A stretch of DNA of 33,926 nucleotides, taken from Fluviibacter sp041311015 (GTDB lineage Bacteria > Pseudomonadota > Gammaproteobacteria > Burkholderiales > Rhodocyclaceae). The stretch is taken from NCBI GenBank assembly GCA_041311015.1, contig JBFYKG010000004.1:1-33926 (forward strand), read 5' to 3'. Under the pieces are notes generated by a model. It was not told where the DNA came from. It saw only the letters and a program-made list of their open reading frames with translations, and did no database searches. Position numbers and translations under genes: made by a program. The first letter of the stretch is position 1. Each line of letters starts with the position of its first letter. This document shows positions 1 through 8,091 of this stretch, one piece after another.

Positions 1-564
1 CTGCGTCGTGCTGGCCGAGTTCCCGGTGTCATTTATGGCGCAGGCAAGCCGGCTGTTTCGTTCGACGTGGATCACAACGACATTTACCAGTGCCTGCGTA
101 AAGAGGCCTTCCATTCGTCCGTCGTGACGGCGAATCTGGATGGTGCCAAAGAGCAGGTCCTGCTGCGCGACGTGCAACTGCACGCCTACAAGCCGCTGGT
201 TCTGCACGTTGATTTCCAGCGCGTCGATGCCAACACCGAGCTGCACACCAAGGTGCCGCTGCACTTCACCAACGGTGAAGTCTGCCCGGGCGTCAAGCTG
301 CAAGGCGGTATCGTCAGCCACGTCATCACCGAAGTGGACATCGCCTGTCTGCCGAAGGCACTGCCGGAATACATCGAAGTGGATCTGAAGGATCTGGTGA
401 TGGGTCACTCGCTGCACGTGAGCGATCTGAAGCTGCCGGCCGGCGTGCGTATTGTTCAGCACGGTTCTGGCAACCCGGTGGTTGCTGCCGTGATGGCCGT
501 CAAGGGTTCGAACGCGGATGCGGGCGAAGCTGCAGACGCAGGTGCCGCACCGACCGCCGAGTAA
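1..564 (+). CDS. rplY: 50S ribosomal protein L25 (CTC/long form), 5' end missing
   Basis: L25 binds 5S rRNA in the large ribosomal subunit. The frame is open from base 1, and the residues before the first possible internal GTG (67) already read LRRAGRVPGVIYG, the conserved N-terminal part of L25, so the true start lies upstream of the window. About 187 residues are present. After the 5S-binding domain comes the beta-rich CTC (TL5-like) domain, then a short Ala/Asp/Glu-rich tail ending at the TAA stop. Codon choice is strongly biased (CTG, CGT, GGT, AAG), as expected for a highly expressed ribosomal gene. It is followed at once by a strong intrinsic terminator and then pth, a usual neighbour. 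In related genomes prs is commonly upstream, which I cannot see here. Identity is secure; only the 5' end is missing. Confidence 0.96.
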   Translation: MRRAGRVPGVIYGAGKPAVSFDVDHNDIYQCLRKEAFHSSVVTANLDGAKEQVLLRDVQLHAYKPLVLHVDFQRVDANTELHTKVPLHFTNGEVCPGVKLQGGIVSHVITEVDIACLPKALPEYIEVDLKDLVMGHSLHVSDLKLPAGVRIVQHGSGNPVVAAVMAVKGSNADAGEAADAGAAPTAE

Positions 565-594
565 TCGGTCTTTGCCGGTCACCGGCAAAACAAG

Positions 595-626
595 AAGCCG
601 TGCGGGTCTGCCTGCACGGCTTTTTT
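595..626 (+). terminator. Intrinsic terminator after rplY
   Basis: The arms AAGCCGTGC (595-603) and GCACGGCTT (614-622) form a 9-bp stem, and inner pairing of GGG with CCT can extend it to a 4-base loop. A run of six T (621-626) overlaps the end of the 3' arm. This should end the rplY transcript, so pth probably has its own promoter in 627-661 or depends on read-through. Confidence 0.9.
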
Positions 627-661
627 CATGGAACGACGGAAATTAAGTTAGGCTATGCCTC

Positions 662-1330
662 ATGAACACCGCATCACAGAATCTCACCGCGGCTCAACCC
701 GATGACAAGGCGCGTCCCGCGAAGCCTGTGCCCGTGCTGACACCGATTCGTCTGGTGGTGGGGCTGGGTAACCCGGGTGCCGAATATGAGCGGACGCGTC
801 ACAACGCCGGGTGTTGGGCCATTGACGCGATGGCGCGCACGCTGGGTGCAGGTGGCTTTAGTGCCGACAAGAAGATGAAGGCCGATGTTGCCTCGGCGGT
901 CGTGGATGGCCGCAAGATCTGGTTGCTCAAACCGCAGACCTTCATGAACTGCTCCGGCCAGTCGGTGGGGCCCTTTGCACGCTTTCATGACATTCGCCCG
1001 AACGAGGTGCTGGTGCTGCATGATGAGCTCGATCTGTTGCCTGGCCAGTTGCGTGTCAAGCTGGGTGGTAGCAGTGGGGGACACAATGGCCTCAAGGATA
1101 TCCAGTCCGCCCTGGGCACGCCGGATTACTGGCGACTGCGTGTCGGCATCGGTCATCCGCGTTCACTGCAACTCAATCAGGGCGTGTCGGATTTCGTACT
1201 CCACCGGCCGCGCCAGGATGAGCAGATTGATATCGACCGGGCAGTGGATCGTGTTGCGGCAGAAAGTGCCTTGCTGGTTCGTGGTGACATGGCCGAGGCA
1301 CAGCGTCTGCTGCACACTGCGCCAAAATAA
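662..1330 (+). CDS. pth: Peptidyl-tRNA hydrolase
   Basis: Cleaves peptidyl-tRNA released by drop-off during translation and recycles the tRNA, in the cytoplasm. Visible family signatures are VVGLGNPGAEYERTRHNAG with the catalytic His at residue 47, FMNCSG (substrate-binding Asn), HDELDLLPG (Asp) and GGSSGGHNGLKD. From the ATG at 662 the protein has 222 residues, about 28 more than E. coli Pth. The extra part (Ala, Gln, Asp, Lys, Pro) lies before the fold begins at IRLVVGLG. In-frame GTG codons at 728 and 734 would give the usual length of about 200. No site has a convincing Shine-Dalgarno sequence, so the start is uncertain. It lies 97 bases after rplY, with a terminator between them, and converges on the efflux operon with 13 bases between stops. 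Confidence 0.95.
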   Translation: MNTASQNLTAAQPDDKARPAKPVPVLTPIRLVVGLGNPGAEYERTRHNAGCWAIDAMARTLGAGGFSADKKMKADVASAVVDGRKIWLLKPQTFMNCSGQSVGPFARFHDIRPNEVLVLHDELDLLPGQLRVKLGGSSGGHNGLKDIQSALGTPDYWRLRVGIGHPRSLQLNQGVSDFVLHRPRQDEQIDIDRAVDRVAAESALLVRGDMAEAQRLLHTAPK

Positions 1331-1343
1331 TCGGTCTTGGCGA

Positions 1344-2870
1344 TCAGAAGTTAAAGGGCCAGATTCCCTGTTGGTTGACCGGATTACGCGGGTCGTCGCC
1401 GGTGGCGATGGCCTGATTGGCCGTCATGGTCTTCTGATCGGCTGCTTCCCAGCCGCCGCCCAGCGCCATATACAGCGACACCTGCGATAGCGCGCGCTCT
1501 GCCTGGGAACGGGCCAGATCCAACTGTGCCTTGAAGAGGCTGTCTTCGGCATTCAACACGGTCAGATAATCGGTGTAGCCGTAATTGAACTGCATGCTCG
1601 ACAGGTTGGCATAGGTTTTTAATGTGCCGACCTGCTGCTGGCGGGCGGCAACCAGCTTACGCGTTTCTGTATTGGCGATCAGGGCACTGTCCGTATCGCG
1701 GAAGGCGCCTTCAACCGACTTCAGGTATTGCGTCATGGCGGCCTGCTGCTCGGCCTTGGCCCCCATGTATTGGCCGTAGAGCTCGCCGCCGCGGAAGAGT
1801 GGGCCAATGGCAATGAGGCCGGCATCCCAGATACTGCTCGTGCCGGTAAAGATGCCGCCCATGCCGGAGGCCGTGCTGGTGCCCATGGTGCCTGTCAGCG
1901 AGATGTTCGGGAAGAACTGGGCCTTGACGGCGCCGATCTGTGCATTGAGGCCGATCAGTTGTTGCTCGGCCAGACGCACATCCGGCCGGCGTTCCAGCAG
2001 GTCCGAGGGCAGGCCTGCCGGCGGCGTTGGTAGGGAGAGCTGGCTGATGGGCTTGCCTCGTGGGACCGGTCCTGGATTGCGACCCAGGACGAAATTGAGG
2101 TTGTTCTCCTGTTCGCCGATCGCCTGGACCAGCGGCGGAATGGCTGCTTCGGCCGCATCAACCTGAGACTGGATCTGCGACACCTGCACCATATTCGCAG
2201 TGCCGTAGCGGAACCGCAGATCAAAAATGCGCAGCGTGGTTTTGTAGTTCTCCAGTGTCTGGCGGGCAACGGCAAGTTGCTGGTCCAGCGAACGGAGGGT
2301 GACATAGATGCTGACGACTTCGCCCGCCACACTGAGGGCAATCGCCTGGCGCGTCGCAATGGCGGCGGCCTGATTGGCGGCAGCGGCTTCGTATTGGCGG
2401 CGCAGGCCACCAAACACGTCCAGCTGCCAGGTCGCCGTTGCGGCCAGGGTGCCGATCGATGTCAGGCTGCCGGGTGTGTTGGTGACCACGGTCTGATCCA
2501 GACCCATGAACTTACCGCGCTCACCGGCACCGTAGTAGTCCACCTGCGGGAAGAACTGGCCGCGGGTCTTGATCAGCTGGCCGCGGGCCTTGCGTACCCG
2601 GGCGATCGCCGATTGCAGATCGCGGTTATTGCGCAGACCTTCTTCCACCAGCGCATCCAGAACCGGATCCTCGAATCCTTCCCACCAGGCGTCGGTTGTG
2701 GTGACGCTACCGAGCGCGCTGCCATCTGCGGCTTGTGCATTCTCCGAGCGGAATTGCGTGGGCGCATTGACGTCCGGGCGTTGGTAATCAGGGCCGACGG
2801 CACAGCCAGCCAGCAGCCCTGCGCTGGCGAGCAGGCTGAGGAGGCCGCGATAAGCGCTCAGGCGCCTCAT
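1344..2870 (-). CDS. RND efflux outer-membrane lipoprotein (NodT/OprM family)
   Basis: Forms the outer-membrane channel through which an RND pump expels drugs or other amphiphiles. The N-terminus is a lipoprotein signal peptide: a hydrophobic stretch ends in LLAGC, with the lipidated Cys at residue 23, followed by AVGPDYQRP, the typical start of OprM/CusC-type channels. Two outer-membrane-efflux-protein repeats follow, each rich in Ala/Gln coiled helices, with family stretches such as LERRPDVRLAEQQL and AQFFPNISLTG. At 508 residues the length is normal. It is the last gene of a three-gene operon; its ATG overlaps the stop of the pump gene by 4 bases, suggesting translational coupling. The C-terminal tail after the second repeat (about 35 residues, DPRNPVNQQG) is not obviously conserved. 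The substrate cannot be told from sequence. Confidence 0.93.
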   Translation of the reverse strand: MRRLSAYRGLLSLLASAGLLAGCAVGPDYQRPDVNAPTQFRSENAQAADGSALGSVTTTDAWWEGFEDPVLDALVEEGLRNNRDLQSAIARVRKARGQLIKTRGQFFPQVDYYGAGERGKFMGLDQTVVTNTPGSLTSIGTLAATATWQLDVFGGLRRQYEAAAANQAAAIATRQAIALSVAGEVVSIYVTLRSLDQQLAVARQTLENYKTTLRIFDLRFRYGTANMVQVSQIQSQVDAAEAAIPPLVQAIGEQENNLNFVLGRNPGPVPRGKPISQLSLPTPPAGLPSDLLERRPDVRLAEQQLIGLNAQIGAVKAQFFPNISLTGTMGTSTASGMGGIFTGTSSIWDAGLIAIGPLFRGGELYGQYMGAKAEQQAAMTQYLKSVEGAFRDTDSALIANTETRKLVAARQQQVGTLKTYANLSSMQFNYGYTDYLTVLNAEDSLFKAQLDLARSQAERALSQVSLYMALGGGWEAADQKTMTANQAIATGDDPRNPVNQQGIWPFNF

Positions 2871-5800
2871 GAGCGATCGTCCTCGGTCGGTGCCGGCAGG
2901 TGATGCGGCCCGGGCGTGGCGGGGTTGTCGGCGACCAGCTTGCGCTTCTGCTCGCTGCGCTCTTCAAAGACCACAAAGAACAACGGCACAAAGATAATGG
3001 CGATCATGGTGGCGCCAATCATCCCGCCGATGATGCCGGTGCCGATGGAATGGCGACTGTTGGCCGAAGCGCCCACGGCAATGGCCAGTGGCACGCAACC
3101 CAGGATGAAGGCGAGCGAGGTCATCATGATCGGGCGGAAACGGACTTCGGCGGCGTGCAGCGCGGCGTCGACCACCGACATGCCTTTTTCAACGTTGGCG
3201 ACTGCAAACTCGACGATCAGGATGGCGTTCTTGGCCGCCAGCGCAATCAGTGTCACGAGCCCGATCTGGAAGTACACGTCGTTTTCGAGCCCGCGTAGGA
3301 AGACCGACAGCAACGCCCCGCACAGCGCAAAGGGTACGGCAAACATCACGCTGAACGGCAGCGACCACTTCTCATACAGCGCCGCCAGAATCAGGAAGAC
3401 CATGATCAGCGCAAAGGCAAAAACAAAGATGGCCGTGCTGCCGGATTTCAACTGTTCATAGGCTTCGCCGGACCAAGCGATCTTGTACCCTGAGGGGAGC
3501 ACCTCATCGGCGATTTCCTGCATGGCGCGGATGGCCTGGCCCGAGCTGTAGCCGGCGGCATTGTTGCCGGTAATCTGCACCGCCGGATAGGCGTTAAAGC
3601 GGGTGACGATATCGGGGCTGGCCTGGTATTCGTAACTGATCAGCGCGCGCAAGGGCACCATGGCGCCGGTGCGCGAGCGCACATACATGGTGTCAAAAGC
3701 CGACGGGTCCTGACGGTAATTGGCGTCAGCCTGCAGGATCACCTGCCACAGGCGGTTCTGGTAGGCGAACTGGTTCACGTACTGGGAGCCCACCATGGTC
3801 TGCAATGTGTCGTACACATCGTTGACGGCCACATCGAGTAATTCGGCCTTGCCGCGATCGACGTTGACGAACATCTCGCGGGCGCGGGTGCTGAAGGTGG
3901 TGTTGACGGCAGTGAGCTCCGGGCGCTGCTTGGCGGCGGCCAGAAAACGCAGGGTCTGTTCTTCGAGCTCTTCCATCGAGCCGTTGCCGGTCTGCTCCAG
4001 CCACATCTGGAAGCCGCCGGTGTTGCCCAGGCCGGGGATCGAAGGCGGGTTCACCGGAATGATGATGCCGTCCTGTTGCGTCGAGAAATATTTGCGCCCG
4101 TCTTCGATCAGGGTGAATGCGGAGGATGCCTTGTCGGTCCGCTCGCCAAAGGGCTTGAGACCAATGAAGAGCGTGCTGGCGCTTGGCAGCACCTGCGAAT
4201 CAATGATGCTGTAACCGGCGTAGCTGGTCGACGACCCGACACCAGGTTGTTCCTGGAACCAGTTGGCGCCGATGGCCGAGAAATCGGACGTACGTTGCAG
4301 GCTCGCCGCCTTGGGCATCACCACCGCACCGAATAGATAGCCCTGATCTTCCTCCGGTACGAACGAGCCCGGGACGATGCGGAACAACAGCAGGAGCGCC
4401 ACAATGACGCCGCCAAAGATCATGAAGGATGGCCGGCGGTGCTCAATCGCCCATTTGACCGAAGTCATGTAATGCCGGCGCAGTTGGTCGAACAGATGTT
4501 CGAAGCCGACAAAGAGGCGCGGCTTGGCAACGGTTTCGTCGTCCTCTGATTTGCCGCGGATCAGGATCGCCGCGAGCGCGGGCGAGAGCGTCAGCGCGAC
4601 GATGGCGGACAGCGTGACCGACACCGAAAGCGTTAAGGCGAACTGACGATAGAGTTGCCCGGTAATGCCTGAGAGAAAGGCCACGGGGACGAACACAGCG
4701 GCCATCACCAGCGTCGTCGCGACGATCGGCCCGGTGACTTCGGCCATGGCAACGGCCGCGGCTTCCCGGGGTTGCATAGCCGGGTTTTCTTCCATGATTC
4801 GCTCAACGTTCTCGATCACGACGATGGCGTCATCGACCACCAGCCCAATCGCCAGCACGAGGCCGAACATGGTGAGCATGTTGATCGAGAATCCGAACAG
4901 GCTCATCCCGATGAACGTGCCAATGATCGATACCGGCACGGCCACCAGCGGAATCAGGGTGGCCTTCGGTTTCTGCAGGAACATGAAGACGACCAGCACC
5001 ACCAGAATCATCGCCTCGAAGAAGGTGTGAATCACTTCTTCAATCGACGAGTTGATGAACTCGGTAGCATCCAGTGCAATCTCGTAAGTCACGCCCGGTG
5101 GGAAGCTGGGTTTCAGTTCCTCCAGTTTGGCCTTGACGGCCTCGGCGACGTTCAGGGCGTTATAGCCGGGCTGGAAGTAGATCAGCAGCAACGCGGCCGT
5201 GCTCTGGTTGGTCTTGACGTCGAAGTTGTAGGTCTGCGATCCGATCTCGGCACGACCGACATCGCGCAAGCGGACAATGGCGCCTTCCGACCCAGGCGTC
5301 ACCGAGGGTTTGCCCGCTTTGACGATGATGTTCTCGAACTCTGCCGGGGTTTGCAGCATGCCATTGGTGGTGACCGAGAAGTTCTGGATCACCTGGCCAT
5401 TGGAGGGCAATTGGCCGAACTGGCCCACGGCGTACTGCTGGTTCTGGGCCCGAACGGCATTGGCAATATCGCTGGTGGTCAACTTGTAGAGTGTCAGCTT
5501 GGTCGGGTCGAGCCAGATACGCATTGCGTAGTTCGGGTTGCCACCCACGGACGCCATGCTGGCGCCGGGAATACGCTGCACCTCGTTGAGCACGATGATG
5601 TTGGCAAAGGTGCTCAGTTCGGTCAGGTCATATTTATTACCCGGATCCTTGATGGCCACCACCATCATGATCGACTGGCTCTTCTGCTGGATATTAACGC
5701 CCTGGTTGCGGACCGACTGGGGCAGCTGCGGCAGGGCCGTATTGACCCGGTTGAGCACATCGGTCTGGGCCAACGCCGGATTCTTGTTGATATCGAAGAA

Positions 5801-6076
5801 GATGCTCAGCGTCATGTTGCCGGCCGTATTGGTCGAATACATGTAGAGCATGCCGTCGGCACCGTTAACCTGCAGTTCGATGGGCGAGGCGACATTCTGC
5901 GAGACCGTCTCGGCGTTGGCGCCCGGGTAGGTAGTCGACACCTGGATCTGAGGCGGCGTGATGTTCGGGTACTGGGCAATCGGCAACGAGGTCATCGCCA
6001 CCAGGCCAGCGATGGTGATGACAATCGAGATGACCGCCGAGAAAATCGGTCGATCGATAAAGAACTTCGAGAACAT
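2867..6076 (-). CDS. RND multidrug efflux permease (HAE1 family, AcrB/MexB-like)
   Basis: Inner-membrane proton-driven pump that takes substrates from the periplasm or outer leaflet and passes them to the outer-membrane channel. The 1069 residues show the full HAE1 layout: MFSKFFIDRPIF start, TM1, a large periplasmic porter/docking loop, TM2-7, a second periplasmic loop and TM8-12. The proton-relay Asp pair is in TM4 (GLVVDDAIVVIENV, D415 and D416), and the partner Lys is in LAAKNAILIVEF (K949). These positions match AcrB D407/D408/K940, so the pump looks functional. It is the middle gene of the operon: 21 bases after the adaptor and overlapping the channel gene by 4. The C-terminal cytoplasmic tail is a little long and charged (EERSEQKRK and onward). 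HAE1 rather than heavy-metal (CzcA) class is inferred from overall similarity. Confidence 0.96.
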   Translation of the reverse strand: MFSKFFIDRPIFSAVISIVITIAGLVAMTSLPIAQYPNITPPQIQVSTTYPGANAETVSQNVASPIELQVNGADGMLYMYSTNTAGNMTLSIFFDINKNPALAQTDVLNRVNTALPQLPQSVRNQGVNIQQKSQSIMMVVAIKDPGNKYDLTELSTFANIIVLNEVQRIPGASMASVGGNPNYAMRIWLDPTKLTLYKLTTSDIANAVRAQNQQYAVGQFGQLPSNGQVIQNFSVTTNGMLQTPAEFENIIVKAGKPSVTPGSEGAIVRLRDVGRAEIGSQTYNFDVKTNQSTAALLLIYFQPGYNALNVAEAVKAKLEELKPSFPPGVTYEIALDATEFINSSIEEVIHTFFEAMILVVLVVFMFLQKPKATLIPLVAVPVSIIGTFIGMSLFGFSINMLTMFGLVLAIGLVVDDAIVVIENVERIMEENPAMQPREAAAVAMAEVTGPIVATTLVMAAVFVPVAFLSGITGQLYRQFALTLSVSVTLSAIVALTLSPALAAILIRGKSEDDETVAKPRLFVGFEHLFDQLRRHYMTSVKWAIEHRRPSFMIFGGVIVALLLLFRIVPGSFVPEEDQGYLFGAVVMPKAASLQRTSDFSAIGANWFQEQPGVGSSTSYAGYSIIDSQVLPSASTLFIGLKPFGERTDKASSAFTLIEDGRKYFSTQQDGIIIPVNPPSIPGLGNTGGFQMWLEQTGNGSMEELEEQTLRFLAAAKQRPELTAVNTTFSTRAREMFVNVDRGKAELLDVAVNDVYDTLQTMVGSQYVNQFAYQNRLWQVILQADANYRQDPSAFDTMYVRSRTGAMVPLRALISYEYQASPDIVTRFNAYPAVQITGNNAAGYSSGQAIRAMQEIADEVLPSGYKIAWSGEAYEQLKSGSTAIFVFAFALIMVFLILAALYEKWSLPFSVMFAVPFALCGALLSVFLRGLENDVYFQIGLVTLIALAAKNAILIVEFAVANVEKGMSVVDAALHAAEVRFRPIMMTSLAFILGCVPLAIAVGASANSRHSIGTGIIGGMIGATMIAIIFVPLFFVVFEERSEQKRKLVADNPATPGPHHLPAPTEDDRS

Positions 6077-6097
6077 GCCGGTGTCTGCCCTGCGGGA

Positions 6098-7612
6098 TTA
6101 CTGGGCGGCGCGCGAAGCGGGTGCCTGGAGGCTATCCGGCACAGCCGCAGGGGCGACCGGCACACCGGCAGACAGCGGCACCTCTTTCGGCGGCAACAGG
6201 CGGCTGCTGGTCGGGGGCGCTACCGGCATAGGCTGCTGCTTCGGATCCTGGGCGCGGTTGGCATCATGCCGCACGGCAGCGCCCGGGCCGTAGGGGTTGG
6301 GCGTCTGGCCTTCAGCCGGGGGTGTGGGTAAGCGCACCGGTTGAGGGGCGGGTGCTTTGACCTGTGTCGGTTTGACCAGCTGGTTAGGCGACATGCGCAG
6401 GACATTGCTGACGACCACCTGTTCACCCGGTTTGAGGCCATCATTGATGACCCAGTTCGGACCGTTCCAGTAGCCCGGCACGACAGTGCGCGAATGCACC
6501 CGGTTGTCCGCGTCGATGACCCAGACATAAGCGCCCTGGCTGCTTTGCTGAACCGCCGCTTGCGGCACCAGATACACATTCTGCTGGGCAAGTCCGATGA
6601 CAGTTGCCGTGACAAACTGTCCCTGCTGCAACACGCTGTTCGGATTGGGGAACACGGCGCGCATCAGGCGGGTGCCGGTGTCGACGTTATAGAGCACATC
6701 GGCGAAACCGATCTTGCCGGTATAGGGATACAGGCTACCATCCGACATCGTGACGGTGACCTCCAGATCGGTGAGGCTGGCGGCATTGATCTGCTTCTGT
6801 TCCAGCAAGCGGCTGACGTTGAGCATCTGGTCTTCGGAGACCGAGAAGTACACCCACATCGGATCCATCTGGTTGACGACGGTCAGTTCCGAGTTCGGGC
6901 TGCCGACCTGCAGGTAAGTGCCCAGTGCCTGTTTGCGGACCGAGGCCAGACCGGCAATGGGGGAGCGGATGGTGCAGTATTCCAGATTGAGCTGGGCCGT
7001 TTCGACATTGGCCCGGGCCTGATCCACACCCGCCTGGGCGCGCAGGAAATTACCCGTCGCCGTATCCAGATCCTGTTGTGACAGCGCCTTGGCGGCGGCC
7101 AGCGGTTTGATCCGGTTCAGAGTCAGGGTGGCGGTGCGCAACGAGGCTTCCTGTGCCACCAGGGCAGCTTTGGCGGCATCAAGCTGCACGATGAAGGGGC
7201 GCTTGTCCATTTCGAACAGCACATCGCCGGCATTGACCCAGGAGCCTTCCTGATAGATCTGTTTGTCGAGAAAGCCGGACACGCGCGTATAGATAGCAAC
7301 AGACTGCGGGCTCCGGGTCTGGCCCACCAGTTGCGACTCCAGCGGCACAGTCATCGGCTGCACCTCGATGGCATCGACGCTCTGGGCGAAGTGCGCCTTC
7401 ATGTAGGGGGCGATGATGTCGGTTTTGATCACATGGAGCGCAACCAGAACCCCGAAGACAATCGCCGCGGGTTTGTGCCAGCGGGGGTTTTTCAGAGCGG
7501 TCAGCACATCGTCTTTGGTCAGGTGCTTTAGCGACGACCCATCAAAATGACGAATCTGATCCATGAGGTGGTTCAGGCGTGCAGATAGCGCGGCAGGGAT
7601 CAATTTGGCCAT
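6098..7612 (-). CDS. RND efflux periplasmic adaptor (membrane fusion protein)
   Basis: Bridges pump and channel of the efflux complex. The core (about residues 80-415) has the AcrA/MexE layout: barrel-sandwich half RVSGFLDKQIYQEGSWVNAGDVLFEMD, coiled-coil hairpin rich in Ala/Gln, second half TIRSPIAGLASVRKQALG, beta-barrel and membrane-proximal domain (NDGLKPGEQVVVSNV). Two things are odd. The N-terminus has no lipobox; instead about 48 polar or charged residues precede one hydrophobic helix (about 49-63), so it is probably anchored by a signal anchor with a cytoplasmic tail. The C-terminus carries a Pro/Ala/Gln-rich tail of about 80 residues after the last barrel strand. At 504 residues it is about 100 longer than AcrA. 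It is first in the operon; no clear Shine-Dalgarno sequence precedes the ATG at 7612, and no regulator gene is adjacent. Confidence 0.93.
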   Translation of the reverse strand: MAKLIPAALSARLNHLMDQIRHFDGSSLKHLTKDDVLTALKNPRWHKPAAIVFGVLVALHVIKTDIIAPYMKAHFAQSVDAIEVQPMTVPLESQLVGQTRSPQSVAIYTRVSGFLDKQIYQEGSWVNAGDVLFEMDKRPFIVQLDAAKAALVAQEASLRTATLTLNRIKPLAAAKALSQQDLDTATGNFLRAQAGVDQARANVETAQLNLEYCTIRSPIAGLASVRKQALGTYLQVGSPNSELTVVNQMDPMWVYFSVSEDQMLNVSRLLEQKQINAASLTDLEVTVTMSDGSLYPYTGKIGFADVLYNVDTGTRLMRAVFPNPNSVLQQGQFVTATVIGLAQQNVYLVPQAAVQQSSQGAYVWVIDADNRVHSRTVVPGYWNGPNWVINDGLKPGEQVVVSNVLRMSPNQLVKPTQVKAPAPQPVRLPTPPAEGQTPNPYGPGAAVRHDANRAQDPKQQPMPVAPPTSSRLLPPKEVPLSAGVPVAPAAVPDSLQAPASRAAQ

Positions 7613-7697
7613 GACGAAGTACGTGGATTATCCGGGCGCAGCTGCAAGGACAACTGGCAAGAACGGCGACAAGGGGAAGGGTGAAACCTTACCATAA

Positions 7698-7718
7698 CCA
7701 AAGCGGCTTTCGCTTTGG
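7698..7718. promoter_or_regulatory. Perfect inverted repeat between efflux operon and RRM-like gene
   Basis: The arms CCAAAGCG (7698-7705) and CGCTTTGG (7711-7718) pair perfectly around GCTTT. It lies in the 171-base gap between the divergent efflux operon (start 7612) and the gene at 7784. Neither side has the T-run expected of a terminator. It could be an operator for an unlinked regulator of the pump, or a hairpin in the efflux leader. A possible extended -10 (TGTCATAAT, 7743-7751) for the rightward gene lies just beyond it. I see no other structure in 7613-7783. Confidence 0.4.
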
Positions 7719-7783
7719 ATTCAGGCAGATGCCGGCGAAGAGTGTCATAATGCGGCAACGCAACAAAACACCTACAACGCGGG

Positions 7784-8035
7784 ATGGATCATTTTGGCCA
7801 ACGGCTCTACCTGACCGGTATCGGTTCTGATGTGACCGAGGCGGATCTGCGTGAATTCATCACCAAGTACGGGCATCATCAGCCGGCTTTGGTCGAACGG
7901 GTTGATCTCCATACGGCGCTGCCGGCCTATGTGGTGAGTTTTCCCCCGCTCGAAGATGGGGTCGTTCAGGAAATCGCGCGGCGGATTGATGGGATTTACT
8001 GGCATCATCACGCGCTCGATGTGCACGTGATCTGA
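7784..8035 (+). CDS. Small RRM-like putative RNA-binding protein
   Basis: An 83-residue protein I recognise only by fold pattern. Residues 8-13 (LYLTGI) look like RNP2 on strand 1 of an RNA recognition motif. TEADLREFITKYG (18-30) fits helix 1, PAYVVSF (48-54) the RNP1 strand, EDGVVQEIARRIDG (57-70) helix 2, and ALDVHVI the last strand. The aromatic residues that usually contact RNA are only partly kept, so binding to RNA is an inference. Codon use resembles its neighbours and the frame ends in TGA 56 bases before ychF on the same strand, with TAAAAT (8047-8052) as a possible ychF -10. The ATG at 7784 has a poor ribosome site (CGCGGG). It may belong to the short RRM proteins found beside ychF/pth in some betaproteobacteria, or be an unrelated ferredoxin-like alpha/beta fold. 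Confidence 0.65.
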   Translation: MDHFGQRLYLTGIGSDVTEADLREFITKYGHHQPALVERVDLHTALPAYVVSFPPLEDGVVQEIARRIDGIYWHHHALDVHVI

Positions 8036-8091
8036 CCGCGCTGCTTTAAAATACGCCCATTGCAAAATATTCCGGAACATCAAGGAACACC

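Noticed and set aside
4772..6331. Open frame of 519 codons on the plus strand opposite the RND pump and adaptor
   Set aside because: It crosses the boundary of two certain genes and its translation is rich in His, Gln, Arg and Asp without domain pattern; it is the mirror of GC-rich coding sequence.
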